Shown in pieces: positions 10,557 to 21,399 of a stretch of 64,000 nt of DNA. Origin of the DNA: Chlorokybus atmophyticus. Taxonomy: Eukaryota > Streptophyta > Chlorokybophyceae > Chlorokybales > Chlorokybaceae. The translations under genes were made by a program, and so were the position numbers. The notes below the pieces were generated by a model. That model searched no databases. It was not told the DNA's origin and saw nothing but the letters and a program-made list of their open reading frames with translations. The stretch lies in assembly GCA_009103225.1 (NCBI GenBank), contig RHPI01001010.1, forward strand, positions 1-64,000, written 5' to 3'. Position 1 is the first letter of the stretch. Each line of letters begins with the position of its first letter.

Positions 10557-12281
10557 ATGAGCAGGCCCACCCCCTTCTCGCTAATAGAAAAAGGGAACCT
10601 CAACAGCTGGAGCCCAACCTCCAACCTTACCTACGAGCGCGCAAGTGAAGGGAGCGATTACCGTAGCAGCAGAGGCTCACGCCCCGTCTCCGGCTTCACC
10701 TCCTCTCACTCCACTCCTCGACAACGAGCATCTTCACCACCGTCGGACAGTGACGACGAGGAGATGGAGCCTTCCAGCTCAACCAACTCCCTACGCTTCT
10801 CCGGACGCCCTGGCACCACCTCACTTGACGAGTTTTCATCAAGTTCCACTCCAAGATGCGACAGCAAGCCCTCAAGAGCAATGACTGGACAGATGAGGTA
10901 TCGTTTCATGTGTCTGCTCAATACCTTGATCATGAAGCACATGATGTGTGGAAGTCCGTCGTTGAGTTGCACAACATTGATGGCTATGGCGAATTGGCCA
11001 GCACAATATCCTCCACGTCACTGCATAGCCCATCGGTTACTGTCCCTGTAGCAGCGGCCCCGCCAGCCTCAGTCACGGGTCTCACTGTAGCTGCAGCCAT
11101 GGAGAAGGCAGAGAATGAAGAAGTTGAGGTGGTAGTGGCCTCATTGACTCCTGCAGAGATCGAAAGCAAGAAGGCCGAGCGCCGGATCAGGGTACTCAAC
11201 CGCACCGCTGCCATCATCAGGGAGCAACAAGAGGAGCAGCAAGCTGCAGCATTGGAGATGGGTACGCCCCTGCTACCAACACCGAACTCGCGTGCTCCAG
11301 CAGGAGGCAGCGTTTCACCCTCGGCTCAGTGGCATTGCGTGCACCCGCGCTTACGGTGGGCGCGGCCAGGTCGGCCTCCCCGTTGAAGGACCTCTACGCC
11401 GCACTCCGGCGCACCTTCCCACCTCAAACCAACAGCAAGGTGGAGGAGTTGAGGCGTTTTCGACGGAAGCCCAACGAGGACCCTCTCCGACTGTATTCAC
11501 GGAAGGGTTGCTTAAAGACACTGATTACAAGATCGTCAGTGAGGAGGCGGCAGCAGTGGTGTATGTGACCGAGTTGGATCCCACCCTGAGCGAGTCAACG
11601 CGCCTGACGCTGAGCTACAGCAGGCCCCTCGGCTACACCCTCAAGGAAGCTTTTGAGACTGCACAAGCCATCCATAAGCGCGCAGTGTATGAGAAAGCGG
11701 TGCTGGACACCAAGCGCAGTGCCTCGCGGCCTATGGCAGGCACAAGTGCAGAGCCTCTTCAGCGGGACCGCAGCCGAGAGCCGCAAGGCATTCACAACAA
11801 GGATAAACGGTCAGCTCATGCTGCCCTTGTGGCTCCAGTGCTGTGCCACCGGTGTGGTCGACATGGCCACTACAAAAAGGAGTGCACCGAAAATTACGGC
11901 AACCTTGTGTGCGACTACTGCCACAAGACGGGACACTTGGAGACAGTAGGCTGGCTCAAGTTCCCTGAGTTGCGGCCCTCTATTGGCTACAACAACGGCA
12001 ACAACGCTGTTGGCTACCGCGGCAACAGCAAAAACAACGGGGGCTACAACAACAGCAACCATGCTGGCGGCTACAACAACAGCAACAACGCTGGTGGTCG
12101 CAACAATGGCAACAACGCTGGTGGCCACAACCCCAACAACAACAACAACGCCGGGGCCCGCAAGGAAGAAGCTGGCTACAGAGGGAAAAACCGCCCTCCA
12201 CAGCACAAAGGATCTGAGGGACGTCCTCGCGCTGGAGCTGCTGCTGTAAAGGCACCAACCAATCCACCAGCTTTTGACTAA
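10557..12281 (+). pseudogene. Gypsy gag with zinc knuckles
   Basis: Gag would form the virus-like particle core and bind element RNA. A capsid-like part reads FSGRPGTTSLDEF, then after a one-base frameshift near 10838 continues FIKFHSKMRQQALKSNDW. A second capsid part near 11390-11500 (LYAALRRTFPP, then RRFRRKPNEDPLRLYSR) shifts frame again before LLKDTDYKIVSEEA. The nucleocapsid has one full CCHC knuckle, CHRCGRHGHYKKEC, followed by a second (CDYCHKTGHLE) that lacks its last Cys. A long Asn/Gly-rich repeat (YNNSN type units) follows. The frame meets TAA at 12279 and continues open beyond it. Confidence 0.75.
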
Positions 12282-14214
12282 GTGGCAGCCCTGATGGCGC
12301 GTGTGGCACAGCTGGAGGAGAACAAGGAGCAGGACTATCAAGCCTGCTATGCTACTAGGTGGGCACTGATGGCACCAAAACGGGATAGGGACACTCCCAC
12401 ACCGTCACGCGTACAACCATCAAGACGTGCGCGCAGGGAAGCTGGCGCGTCGTCAACAGCGGCATTGTCGGACGCCACAAGTGGTGCTGCCTCGGCAGCC
12501 ACAACCACTGCTGGGACGAGACCGTCGGCGTCCACACCGACCATGACAGCAGGTGCCAGCACTCTTGGCACCACGCTGTCCCCGGTGATGGAAAGCACCC
12601 ACGCCGCAACAACCATGGTCGTTGGGTTCGTGGGTGGTGAATCCACCACTCCTGCCTCCATTGAAGCGACCACACCGGTCACAACTGCTGCCACCCTCAC
12701 AGCCGCCACCTCAGTAACGACAACTGCTGCAGGTGCCACCACCATCGCCTCCAGTAGTGCTGCCACACCCACTGCACCACTTCCTGAGATTCGAACGGCA
12801 CCGCCACCAGCACTTGACGTCACACAGCAAGTGCCACGCGGACCACAAGCAGAACGCGCCTGGGCGTCGGTTCTACGCAACGTGGAGCCCACCACCATTG
12901 CGTACGGACCAGGGGGGCAATGCACCACGCGCGTGGCACGCGATGATCGCATCTTGCCCCTACCACCTCCAGAGTACCACACGCTACTGGAACCCACACA
13001 ACAGCAGCTGGAGGATGAAATCCTCGTCGGCACTGCACCACAGATGAGGGATCGTCTCTTCGGGGTCACCTACCGGCGACCTGCAGTATTAGAGCTGGCC
13101 ATTCAGTTGTTCTTGGCATTACACGCACGATTGTAGGGCGCACCCAGTCTAATGCGGCAACCCATGCCCGCTCAACAGATCGACTTCGAGCCCTCACCAC
13201 TGGACCCACTCGGACTCCAGCGCCACAATATACAAGACCTCGTGGTCACCATGTCAGACATCGCGCTGGGCACTGATCCCGCTCTCCGAGGGCTCACTCC
13301 AGGCAGCCGTCAAGAGCGGTTCTTTGCCCTTGAACAGGCACATCGTTATCAGGTGGACCAAGCTGCCTAAGTGGACGCGCGCCGACAGGCGTACGAAGCA
13401 GCACACGCCGTTATCGTACCAACCGTAGCTCCGGCAAATGTTGCCAGCGCCTCCACGGCGCTGACCACAGGGTACTTCACGGCAGTCGCCATCGAACAGC
13501 CAAGACAAGCAACTGTTGCAGACCAAGCGAGGGCGTTGGCGCAACAATTGAGGGGGGTAATCGCCCCGCTGCTGCCTCCTTTGGTCGAAGACATGCCTGA
13601 GGATTAACGCGATGCAGGGCGAGGGTACCTCACCCCGCAAGGGGACACCACACAACGAGGAGGAGCTGGTATGGTGGGGGAGCAACAACTCCGTACCGCA
13701 CTCATTCGGCAAGCCGTTATGTTGCACAGGCCTGAGGGCAACACATTAAGACAAATGATGGGGATGCGAAAGGGCAGCGCCGCTCGAGCCCGTTTCGTGA
13801 CATGGCTCGTTGCTAATCACCCTGCTGTCCCCATGTTGCCTTTGGCAACCGAGCATCATGGTTGGGGGCATTCGTTCGTTTGCTGCGACAAGCATACAAC
13901 GAGGCTGCCACCACAGCCCCGGACACGCTGGAGGGAGTGCAAGAGGCAATGCTGCGGCTGCCAGGGGTGGAAGCCGCACGACAACGGCGGCGCATCGCCA
14001 TTGCTCATGAGCTACACACACAGCAGATTGACCTCCAGCGCACCCTCCCCGCGCGCGCGCCATGACCGTGCTCGATGTGGGGGTGGTACAAGGAAGGTGG
14101 GATGCCTACATGGCAAGGATCTTGCGAGTCCCCACCATCACCCACCCATGCGGCGACATCTACTACGCGCCGTATATCTGCAGCCCATGCCTTTAATATC
14201 ATCACTGGACCGAC
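12282..14214 (+). pseudogene. Gag-pol linker region, low complexity
   Basis: The gag reading frame continues here for about 1.5 kb, broken only by stops at 13134 (TAG), 13368 (TAA) and 13605 (TAA). It starts with a short coiled-coil-like stretch (ALMARVAQLEENKEQ), then a very Ala/Thr/Pro-rich stretch, then PLPPPEYHTLLEPTQQQLED. A frameshift near 13850 moves to another frame (LRQAYNEAATTAPDTLEGVQ). No enzyme motif is seen. It probably is a spacer of the polyprotein, as neighbouring frames are shadows. Confidence 0.5.
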
Positions 14215-15435
14215 ATGGACACCGAGCCCACAGCCACGTGGGAAGGGACGTTGGTCAGAGAAGCGGCTCATGCTGTCCGATGGACGTACGCCGCGGAGCA
14301 AGCTGAACGCGAGGCAGGCCCACAAACACCGGGTCCATCGGGGTTTCCTTCACAGCCATTGGGTACACCCGCGGGCATGATTCCATCTTCGCAGAGGCGG
14401 CATCCACCTGCGCCGCCACCACAACCGGCGCCGGAACCTCCAGCACCGAGGCCCCCCCGTGTCTACCAACCACCACGACAATGTCGGTTTGGCAGAGGGA
14501 GAGGGCAAGGAGGGGGTTCTCCGGACCCAGCAGGCAGAGGAGCTCTAGCTGCAATGCGCTCAGCACCCCCAGCTGAGAGATCTGAGGCAAAGGTGCAGAC
14601 AACTCGTATGAAGAGGCTGCGCATCAACGCCAATGCTGCCATGGTGGCCAACCAAGGCAAGCACGTTACCATTAATGGCCTGGCACCCAAGCGAGTGATG
14701 TTGGATACCGGAGCATAGCATGTCATCATCGGGCGCTTCCTCGCGCGGTCGCTCGGCATAACCAGCTCCGACTTGGTGCCTTGCCCGTACGTGTTGGACA
14801 CTGCCACAGGTAGCCGAGATAAGGTGATGGGAGTCACCAGGGAGGCCTTTTGCATTCGGTTGACAGGGCTGGACCCAACCCACACAACCGAGATCGTCCA
14901 GCAATGTGTGGTCACCAATACCGGCTCCTTCGACTTTCTGCTTGGGCAGGACTTCAACTTCCTTGTGGGCATGGGCCTCGACTGCTGGACAGAGCGAGCG
15001 TGGTTTTGGCCACATTGGGATGAGGATGACGGAGAGGTGCAGGGTTTCCTGCCTCTCGAGTTGGTCTCGCGCACGTGCGCCCAACGCAAAGTGGCTGCCG
15101 TGGCCACACGCAGCCACGCCCGCACACGGGAGGCTGCAACGGCCACATACGACGGCGCTCGGACGCAAGTCGCTGCTGGTGCCACGGTCCCGTGTCAAAC
15201 CGTTGACTCCTCTCCCACCCCGTACAACGAGGAGCAGGAGGATGCCACCGTGGAAGTAGCATTACAAGACCCAGCTGAACGGCGCTGGCGCGCACAGGTG
15301 GACGCACACGTCTTGCTCAGCCATCCACTGATCACCACGCGCTTCCCCAACTACCAAAGCCACAACAAGGTGCAGGACCACCATATGGTGGCCACCGGAG
15401 TGGTGGAGTTCCACACCTTTCGCAGGCAACAGGGC
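14215..15435 (+). pseudogene. Gypsy aspartic protease region
   Basis: The retropepsin-type protease would cut the polyprotein. The active-site motif is VMLDTGA, followed at once by an in-frame TAG (14716) and then HVIIGRFLARSLGI. The second conserved part reads FDFLLGQDFNFLVGMGLD, matching the retropepsin 'LGxDxL' flap-side region. Upstream is a Pro-rich and Arg/Gly-rich linker (RFGRGRGQGGG). Downstream, about 120 residues of unassigned linker lead into the methyltransferase domain in the same frame. Confidence 0.75.
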
Positions 15436-16404
15436 ATCACAGTGTTGGAGCTGTTTGGAGGTATTAGCAGTGGTCTTGCTGCGGTCCTCAACACGGGTGT
15501 GAAGGTTGTTAAATACTATTACTGCGACCCAGACCCACACGCGCAAACGGTCCTCAAGCACCACTTACGCCAACTGCACGAAAGGTATTCACATCAACTA
15601 CCCCTCTCGGCGTTGCAAGGCAGCCTCAAAGCATTGCCACAAGACATCCGGCTGCTCACCGAAGATCACCTACTCTCCCTCGGCAACGTCGACCTATTAA
15701 TAGTTGGGTGGAAATGCCAAGGGCACTCCAGGGCAGGCAAGGGGCAAGGCCTCAAAAACCCTCGCTCAGGGCTGTTTTGGGAGCTGATAAGAATCATCCA
15801 CCTCCTTCAACACCACCAGATCTCCAGACCCCTGGGGTACGTCATCGAAAATGTGCATTCAAAGGACGACAAGCGTCCGCACGTGGCCTCCAGCTACCGA
15901 CAAGTTTGCTCCATTCTGGGGCACCCACTCAAGGTGAACGCTGCACGACATGGCTCGCGCGCACATCGTGTACGTGCCAAATGGACAAACTTGGCCGCCG
16001 TGGAGGAACTCATGACTGCAGAATACACGCGCAGCGCTTGGCCGCGCGACCTGCTGGTCGATGACATCCTTGACCCCGGCCGCAAAGCACAACCTGTCCT
16101 GCGTCATGACCACAACCACTTCTACCCGTGCAATCAGCCCGGTCAGCCCCGTCGCGCACTCTACACATTGGTGTCCTACCCGAGCTCTTACGCATTTCGG
16201 AACGGTGGAGACGGGATGGTGTTTGATGCGACCACCAACAGGCTGGAGGAACCCAACGCACGCAAACGTGAACGCGCCATGGGATTCTTCCCCAACAGCA
16301 TCACGGGCTCATCGCTGACAGATAGTCAGCAATGCCAGCTGCTTGGCCGCGCCATGGAACAGAACAGCATGGTATGGCTGTTGGAGCTGAGCTTCGCATT
16401 GCAG
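15436..16404 (+). pseudogene. DNMT3-like cytosine-5 DNA methyltransferase domain in gypsy pol
   Basis: An uninterrupted domain of about 320 residues, in frame with protease upstream. Motif I is ITVLELFGGISSGLA (SAM binding), then YYYCDPDPHA. Motif IV is LIVGWKCQGHSRAGKG, with the candidate catalytic Cys at TGC 15715-15717. Motif VI is YVIENVHSKDD, and motif VIII is AHRVRAKWTNL, close to the AHRARYFWGNL of DNMT3. The end reads RERAMGFFPNSITG then LTDSQQCQLLGRAME, matching the ERxFGFPxHYTD and RxxLLGRSW motifs of DNMT3 rather than DNMT1 or bacterial enzymes. A PWWP or ADD domain is not seen. The usual Pro before the catalytic Cys is Lys, so activity is doubtful. It would have let the element methylate DNA, its own copies or the host's; that role is inferred. 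Retrotransposon-borne cytosine methyltransferases are known from dinoflagellates and charophyte algae. Confidence 0.88.
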
Positions 16405-17893
16405 GACCGCCACGTGTCCTTCGAGGATCTCGAACACTTGGCTAGGGGGTGGGCTGATCGCGTAGCCGACACCAAGGCAGCTCACACAACCCTCGAGGTG
16501 GTCCACATGGAGGAGCAAGCAGCGGTAACAGTGGAGGACATTCCCGTGGTTGCCAATGCAACCTCCTGGGACCATGCCATTGGCCCGTTGGCCACAGAAG
16601 ACACTCGAGAGAAGCTGGAGGCTCTCCTCAACAATTGGAGGAGCCAATTCAGCTTCAATGTGAAGGAATTGGGTACATGCTCAGTGTACCAGATGGACAT
16701 CGAGCAGGTGGACACGGAGCCGATGTTATGGCGGCAATACAGGCTCTCCAAGTCGAAAGAGGACCTGGTGGAATAGAGATGTAAGGCTGCCGGATGCAGG
16801 CCTTATTCAAGAGTCCACATTGGACTTCGCAGCAGCAATCGTCATGCCACTGAAGAAGGATTCAGCAGGCAACTGGACAGAGCGACGCATGTGTGGCGAC
16901 TATCGCCCCCTCAACAACAAGACCAAGCAAGACCGGTACCCCATGCCGACAGCAGAGGGTATCTTTGATGATGTGGGAGACTGCACAGTCTTCAGCATCC
17001 TGGACATGCGTCAAGGGTACAACCAAATCGCCATCAAGGACGAGGACAAGCACAAGACCTCTTTCTTGGGCACCCGACAGTTGTACCAATGGAAGGTAAT
17101 GCCGTTCGGGCTGAAGAATGCCCCCGCCAAGTTTCAACGCGTCATGGACAAGGCCTTGAAGGGGCTGGACTGCGCGCGGTGCTACATCGATGACATCCTC
17201 ATCTTCAGCCGCAGCAACGAGGAGCATCTTCAGCACATCGAAGCGGTGCTGGAACGACTCAAGGGAGTGGGGATGACCGTACACCCCGACAAGTGTACCT
17301 TTTCCACCCACAAGGTGCCGTACTTAAGGCACATGATTGTGCCCCATGGTGTGTATGTGCAGCAGGCAAAAGTAGAGGCTCTGGCAGCTATCCCAGCCCC
17401 ACAGACAAACCTCACACGTCTGCGCGCTTTCTTGGGACTTGCCAACTACTATCGCCGGTTCGTGAAGGACTTCGCGAAGATCGCAAGGCCCCTCAACGAG
17501 CTACTGAAGAAGGAGGTGGAGGTCGCATGGAAGAAGCCGCAACAGCAGGCCTTCGAGGAGCTGAAGAGCAGGCTCACCACCGCTCCCATCCTTCAACGTC
17601 CGGACTACGCCAAGCCTTTTATCCTTCACACCGACTGGAGCAAGCTAGGGATGGGAGCGGTGCTGGTGCAGCACGATGAGAACAAGAAGGAGCGGGTGGT
17701 GTCATACGCCAGCCGAAGCAACAACAGCGCCGAGGCCAACTACAGCAGCTACGAAGGGGAGTGCCTCGCTGCAGTGTGGGCCATCTCCTTCTTCCGACCT
17801 TTCCTCTTTGGTCGGCAGTTTCAACTGATCACCGATCATCAGCCCCTCAAGTGGCTGATGACCAACCAACATCTGACAGGGAAACTTGTTTGA
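16405..17893 (+). pseudogene. Gypsy reverse transcriptase and RNase H
   Basis: Copies element RNA to DNA and degrades the RNA strand. The pol frame from the methyltransferase reaches SVYQMDIEQVDTEPM and a TAG at 16774; a frameshift follows within 20 bases, and the RT continues from GLIQEST. RT motifs: MCGDYRPLNNKT, FSILDMRQGYNQIAI, MPFGLKNAPAKFQ, and the catalytic CYIDDILIF. The thumb has FLGLANYYRRFV. RNase H has FILHTDWSKLGMGAVLVQ (first catalytic Asp), SSYEGECLAAVWA (Glu) and LITDHQPLKWL. A TGA at 17891 falls where this family has a conserved Arg before WAL, which points to a CGA to TGA change. Confidence 0.88.
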
Positions 17894-18839
17894 TGGGCCC
17901 TGCTGTTGCAGGAATACGACTTCGAGATCGACCACCGCGCTGGCCTCACCAACCAAGACGCCGATGGCCTCAGTCGCAACCCTCACCTCAGCACCAACGA
18001 CGCAACTGGAGCTCGGCATGAGCTCGTCCCTGCAGCAACAGCCCCCACCATGGCAGCCATGTTTGCTGCTGCCGCGTTGCGCTCAGGGCGCAAGACCAAC
18101 ACCACGGCCTCAGCAGTGGCAGAGGAGATTTCTGCCCTTGAGCCTACCGGCCCTGCGGCAACCACACCCTTGGGAGACGCCCACGCAGCCGACATTGACG
18201 TCGATGACACAGAGCTGGCGCCCACTGACACCAGGCAGGACAAGCCATCACTCTCCTTTCTTCAAAGTGGCCAGCTTCCCTCCGGCATGAGCGCCCGAGA
18301 GAAGGACCAAGTCAACCAACGCACCCGTCACTATCGATGGGCAGGTGACAAGCTATATCGCCGCTTCCATGACGAAGACAAGGAAGTGGCGACACCGGTC
18401 ATGCGCGAGGGCATCATCACTTCCCTCCACACTGAGCTTGGACACTTCGGTGTCAAGCGTACAGTCAGCCTAGTGAGGGCACAATATTGGTGGTATGGGT
18501 TAACAAAATAGGTGCAGGGGTTCGTCAGCCACTGCCAGCAGTGTGACATGGTGCGCGCCAGCCTCAACACGCGTAGCGCCACCTTGCACCCACTCCCCAT
18601 CTCCGGTCTCTTTTACCGATGGGGACTCGACATCTTGGGGGACTTGGCACCCTCAGCGCGTGGCAACCGTTACATCCTGGTCATGATCGAGCACTTCTCC
18701 AAATGGGTGGAGCTGGTACCATTACCCGACAAGAGCAGCAGGGGGGTGTCTCAAGCCTTCCTCTCTCACGTTCTCAGCCGATTTGGCAGCTGCGCCGAGG
18801 TCATCACTGACCAAGGTACTGAGTTCAGAGGGGAATTCG
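17894..18839 (+). pseudogene. Gypsy integrase, N-terminal zinc domain and core start
   Basis: The same frame continues past the TGA as LLLQEYDFEIDHRAG, the usual tail of RNase H, then a 120-residue Ala/Thr-rich linker. The HHCC zinc domain is visible in LHTELGHFGVKRT, QYWWYGL and SHCQQCDM, interrupted by a TAG at 18509. The catalytic core begins GLDILGDLAPSARGN (first Asp) and reaches VITDQGTEFRGEF (second Asp), where a solo LTR is inserted. The remainder resumes at 19297. Confidence 0.85.
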
Positions 18840-19296
18840 TGTTGAAGGTATTACATGGGTGATGCTTGTATCCGGTCAGCTTGCCCTTCATACAGGAGTC
18901 GAGGGTCGAAGGTACCAGGAAGAAGCGCGTGGGCTCCAGACTTAGCAAGACGGTCGAGTCATGACGGACTCCGGACCAGGCTGCTTGGTAGAGCCTTGGG
19001 AGAAATCGCGTAGCTTCATGGATACGTAAGCTTAGCAAGCGTGGCTTAGCTTGTTGGAAAGCTCTGGTTGTGAGCTAGATATCGTAGCTTACAGAACAGC
19101 AATCGGCTGAGTATAGCGCACGCGGTGCTTGCCAATGTAGACGTGTGTAGAGACTGGCGGGGTATAAAGCCCAGACTTGTTGTAATGAAGATGAGAGGTC
19201 ACGATGTAGCATGTGTGCGGATGCTATGGTGGCAGTAGCAGTCATGCTCTTGTGTTGATGTTGTTGGCGTGTCACTTGCACGTGTGTATGTCAACA
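18840..19296 (+). mobile_element. Solo LTR (family B) inserted in integrase
   Basis: A 457-base insertion with LTR-type ends TGTTGA and TCAACA, flanked by 5-bp target duplications ATTCG at 18835-18839 and 19297-19301. Removing it rejoins the two parts of the integrase core. It contains a TATAAA at 19163 that could be the LTR promoter. Related fragments lie at 1-395. No internal region remains, so recombination between two LTRs probably left this one. Confidence 0.9.
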
Positions 19297-20152
19297 ATTC
19301 GACACCCTCTTGGACAAATGTTACATCGACCACCGCCGTACCTCGCGTGATCACCCTCAAGCCGACGGTCTCGCCGAGCGTACAGTGCAGACCATTAAGA
19401 AGGCACTCCGCAAGTACGTGCTGGAGTACGAGAAGAACACTTGGGATGACCACCTCCCGTGGTTGGCCCTTGGATATTGATTGTCAAAGCAGGCGGCTCT
19501 GCGGGAGTACAGCCCGTACTACCTGCTATTCGGGCGACCACCATTGCTCCCCTTCCGTGCGCAGCAGGAGGTGGATCGCGTCGTGAACAACCTCGACGAC
19601 CCTGACTGGATGCACCACGACATCACCACGCGCGCCGCGCTTTTCGAGCGCACCGTCCCCATGGCCTTCAACAACCTGCGCATCGCGCAGCATCGCGACA
19701 CGCTGCGCTACGAGCGCATATGCAGCGGCTTCTACAAGGAGCGCCAATGGCAATTCCAAGCGGGGGACTTTGCCTATCGCATGGCAGCCACCAAAGACAC
19801 GCTTGACACCTCCGTAGGCCGCACCGTCTACAAGGTACTCAAAGTGTACCCCACAGGGGTGCTGGACCTCCTTGGTAAAAACGGAGAGAGGTTGAAGGAC
19901 AACATGGTGAACTGTGCGCCATGTCACCTTCCGTGCGTAGCCGGCTTCGGGCGTATCCAGCACCCTCGTCCCGCGCGCAGCACACGCTGTGAACGCTGCG
20001 GCAGCGCCGGCGACGACGCACTCATGATGCTCTGCGATGGCTGCAACAAGGGCCTGCATTGCTACTGCCTGGAGCCACCTTTGGACGCGATACCTATGGA
20101 GGAGTATTGGTGCGACGATTGCCGTACCAACGGCCCTCCTCACTTGCGCTAG
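19297..20152 (+). pseudogene. Gypsy integrase C-terminal part with PHD finger
   Basis: The core resumes with FDTLLDKCYIDHRRTSRD, then HPQADGLAERTVQ holding the catalytic Glu. A TGA at 19478 interrupts (LGY then LSKQAAL), and the frame then runs to the end as YSPYYLLFGRPPLL and a basic C-terminal domain. The last 50 residues form a PHD finger with all eight Cys4-His-Cys3 ligands: CERC, MLCDGC, GLHCYC, and WCDDC. Many gypsy elements carry a chromodomain at this place to steer integration to histone marks; a PHD finger could act likewise, by inference. The ORF ends in TAG, immediately followed by a hairpin. Confidence 0.85.
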
Positions 20153-20226
20153 CAGCTGAGCTCTGGAGCTGGAACCTCCCCNNNNNNNNNNNNNNNGGGG
20201 AGGTTCCAGCTCCAGAGCTCAGCTGC
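20152..20226. repeat. Perfect 30-base inverted repeat around a 15-base gap
   Basis: The arms 20152-20181 and 20197-20226 are perfect complements, containing GAGCTCTGGAGCTGGAACC. The 15 N between them are either a hairpin tip that could not be sequenced or a join made by the assembler. Confidence 0.9.
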
Positions 20227-20247
20227 CCTAAAACCTAGGGGGGGTGG

Positions 20248-20487
20248 CTTGTTGACTTTGTGTGCTACAGCACAGCATGTACACTAGGGAGAACACCGAC
20301 TCCACCTGCCCGTACTACCCAGCAGCAGCAGACCAGCTGCACAAAGCACTTGTCACCATGAGGGTTGGAGTTATCTTTTGCTTTTGCTGCGCGTTACACA
20401 GGTGGCGCAGCAGCATGTCCAGCAAGCATGGTTGTCCATGCAGCTGTCCGAGACAGCGTGACCCTCGACTCCCCTCGACCCGACAGC
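20248..20487 (+). repeat. TRIM-like internal block, copy 1
   Basis: Starts TGGCTTGTTGACTTTG, the same primer-site-like start that follows both LTRs, and ends at the right LTR. Its first 115 bases recur at 21072-21183, and the rest at 27716-27845; these halves are separated there by the CACTA-like transposon. LTR plus 240 bases plus LTR would be a terminal-repeat retrotransposon in miniature (TRIM). A purine-rich run AAAACCTAGGGGGGG precedes it. Confidence 0.6.
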
Positions 20488-21071
20488 TGTCATGCCTATC
20501 GCCCGGGCATGCCAGTCGTCATCGGGCATGCCTACAGCGAGACCCTCGCCCGGCTTACCAGCATGGCGACCCGCGCGCGTCACTGACCAGTAGCTAGGTC
20601 ATGTCTTTAGAGTAGCTCATGACCATAGCCTACATAGGCACCGCGCGTAGCTGTTCAGTTGTGAGTTCAGTTATAAGTTGGGTTCTATATCGAGTGGGGA
20701 TTTCCTGTGGAAATAGCCTCGATATGACCGTTAGCTTATGTTCTGGACAATCATGAGTTGACCTGTATAAGTAGGCACAGTGTTCACCGGATCAGCTGGT
20801 GACACTGTAAGTGAGAAAGCTAAGAGCTTGTGAAGCGACTTGAACTACGAAACACGCCGTCCCGGTTCCCCAGAATCCCCTCACCGTGTGAGAGCCTGTG
20901 CATGTTCTTGTGCACTATGCTTGTCCTTGTTGTGAGCTTGGTGTACTTGGTCGCGGGGTGCTTGTTGGCATCAGTCAGGGCATAGCATCCACGTGTTGCT
21001 TGCTCATTCACCTCACTTAACAGTGTAATTTCTCATGCAAAGAACTGTGTAAACAGCGCTACCTATAGTAG
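20488..21071 (+). repeat. Right LTR (family C)
   Basis: Near-identical to 9741-10332, starting TGTCATGCC. It is followed at once by another primer-site-like TGGCTTGTTGACTT and the second copy of the TRIM-like block, so it may be shared by two tandem elements. Confidence 0.8.
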
Positions 21072-21183
21072 TGGCTTGTTGACTTTGTGTGCTACAGCAC
21101 AGCATGTACACTAGGGAGAACACCGACTCCACCTGCCCGTACTACTCAGCAGCAGCAGACCAGCTGCACAAAGCACTTGTCAC

Positions 21184-21243
21184 CACCGGTAATTCTGGAC
21201 CCCCCGAATTTCTGAAAATTCAGCGCATTTGCCCTGAATACTC
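21184..21243 (+). repeat. CACTA-like left terminal inverted repeat
   Basis: Pairs with 27653-27712 over about 60 bases at roughly three quarters identity, without gaps. Confidence 0.85.
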
Positions 21244-21399
21244 ATCTGTTTTATGTGTGAACTCGCCACTTGCGTGGCTGCAGAGGTCGCTGTTACGATT
21301 GCTGACTATTCAGGCTAAATGCCCTTAATACAAGCAATGGATATTCACACGTTTTGGTCATGAATAATTGTAGTTGTCCATCTCGCACACAACCTCCTA

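Larger units (their letters stand above)
9741..21071 (+). mobile_element. Ty3/gypsy LTR retrotransposon with DNMT3-like and PHD domains
   Basis: Direct repeats at 9741-10332 and 20488-21071 bracket gag, protease, a cytosine methyltransferase domain, reverse transcriptase/RNase H, integrase and a PHD finger, in gypsy order. Coding is interrupted by at least nine in-frame stops, several frameshifts and a solo-LTR insertion in the integrase, so the copy is dead. The 3' end is complicated: a 240-base block that follows an LTR elsewhere precedes the right LTR, after a 15-base gap inside a hairpin. Confidence 0.85.

Noticed and set aside
11292-19480. Reassigned stop codons (TAA/TAG read as Gln)
   Set aside because: Intact genes here end with TAA, TAG and TGA at natural places, and both TGA and TAG/TAA interrupt the dead element; decay explains it better.
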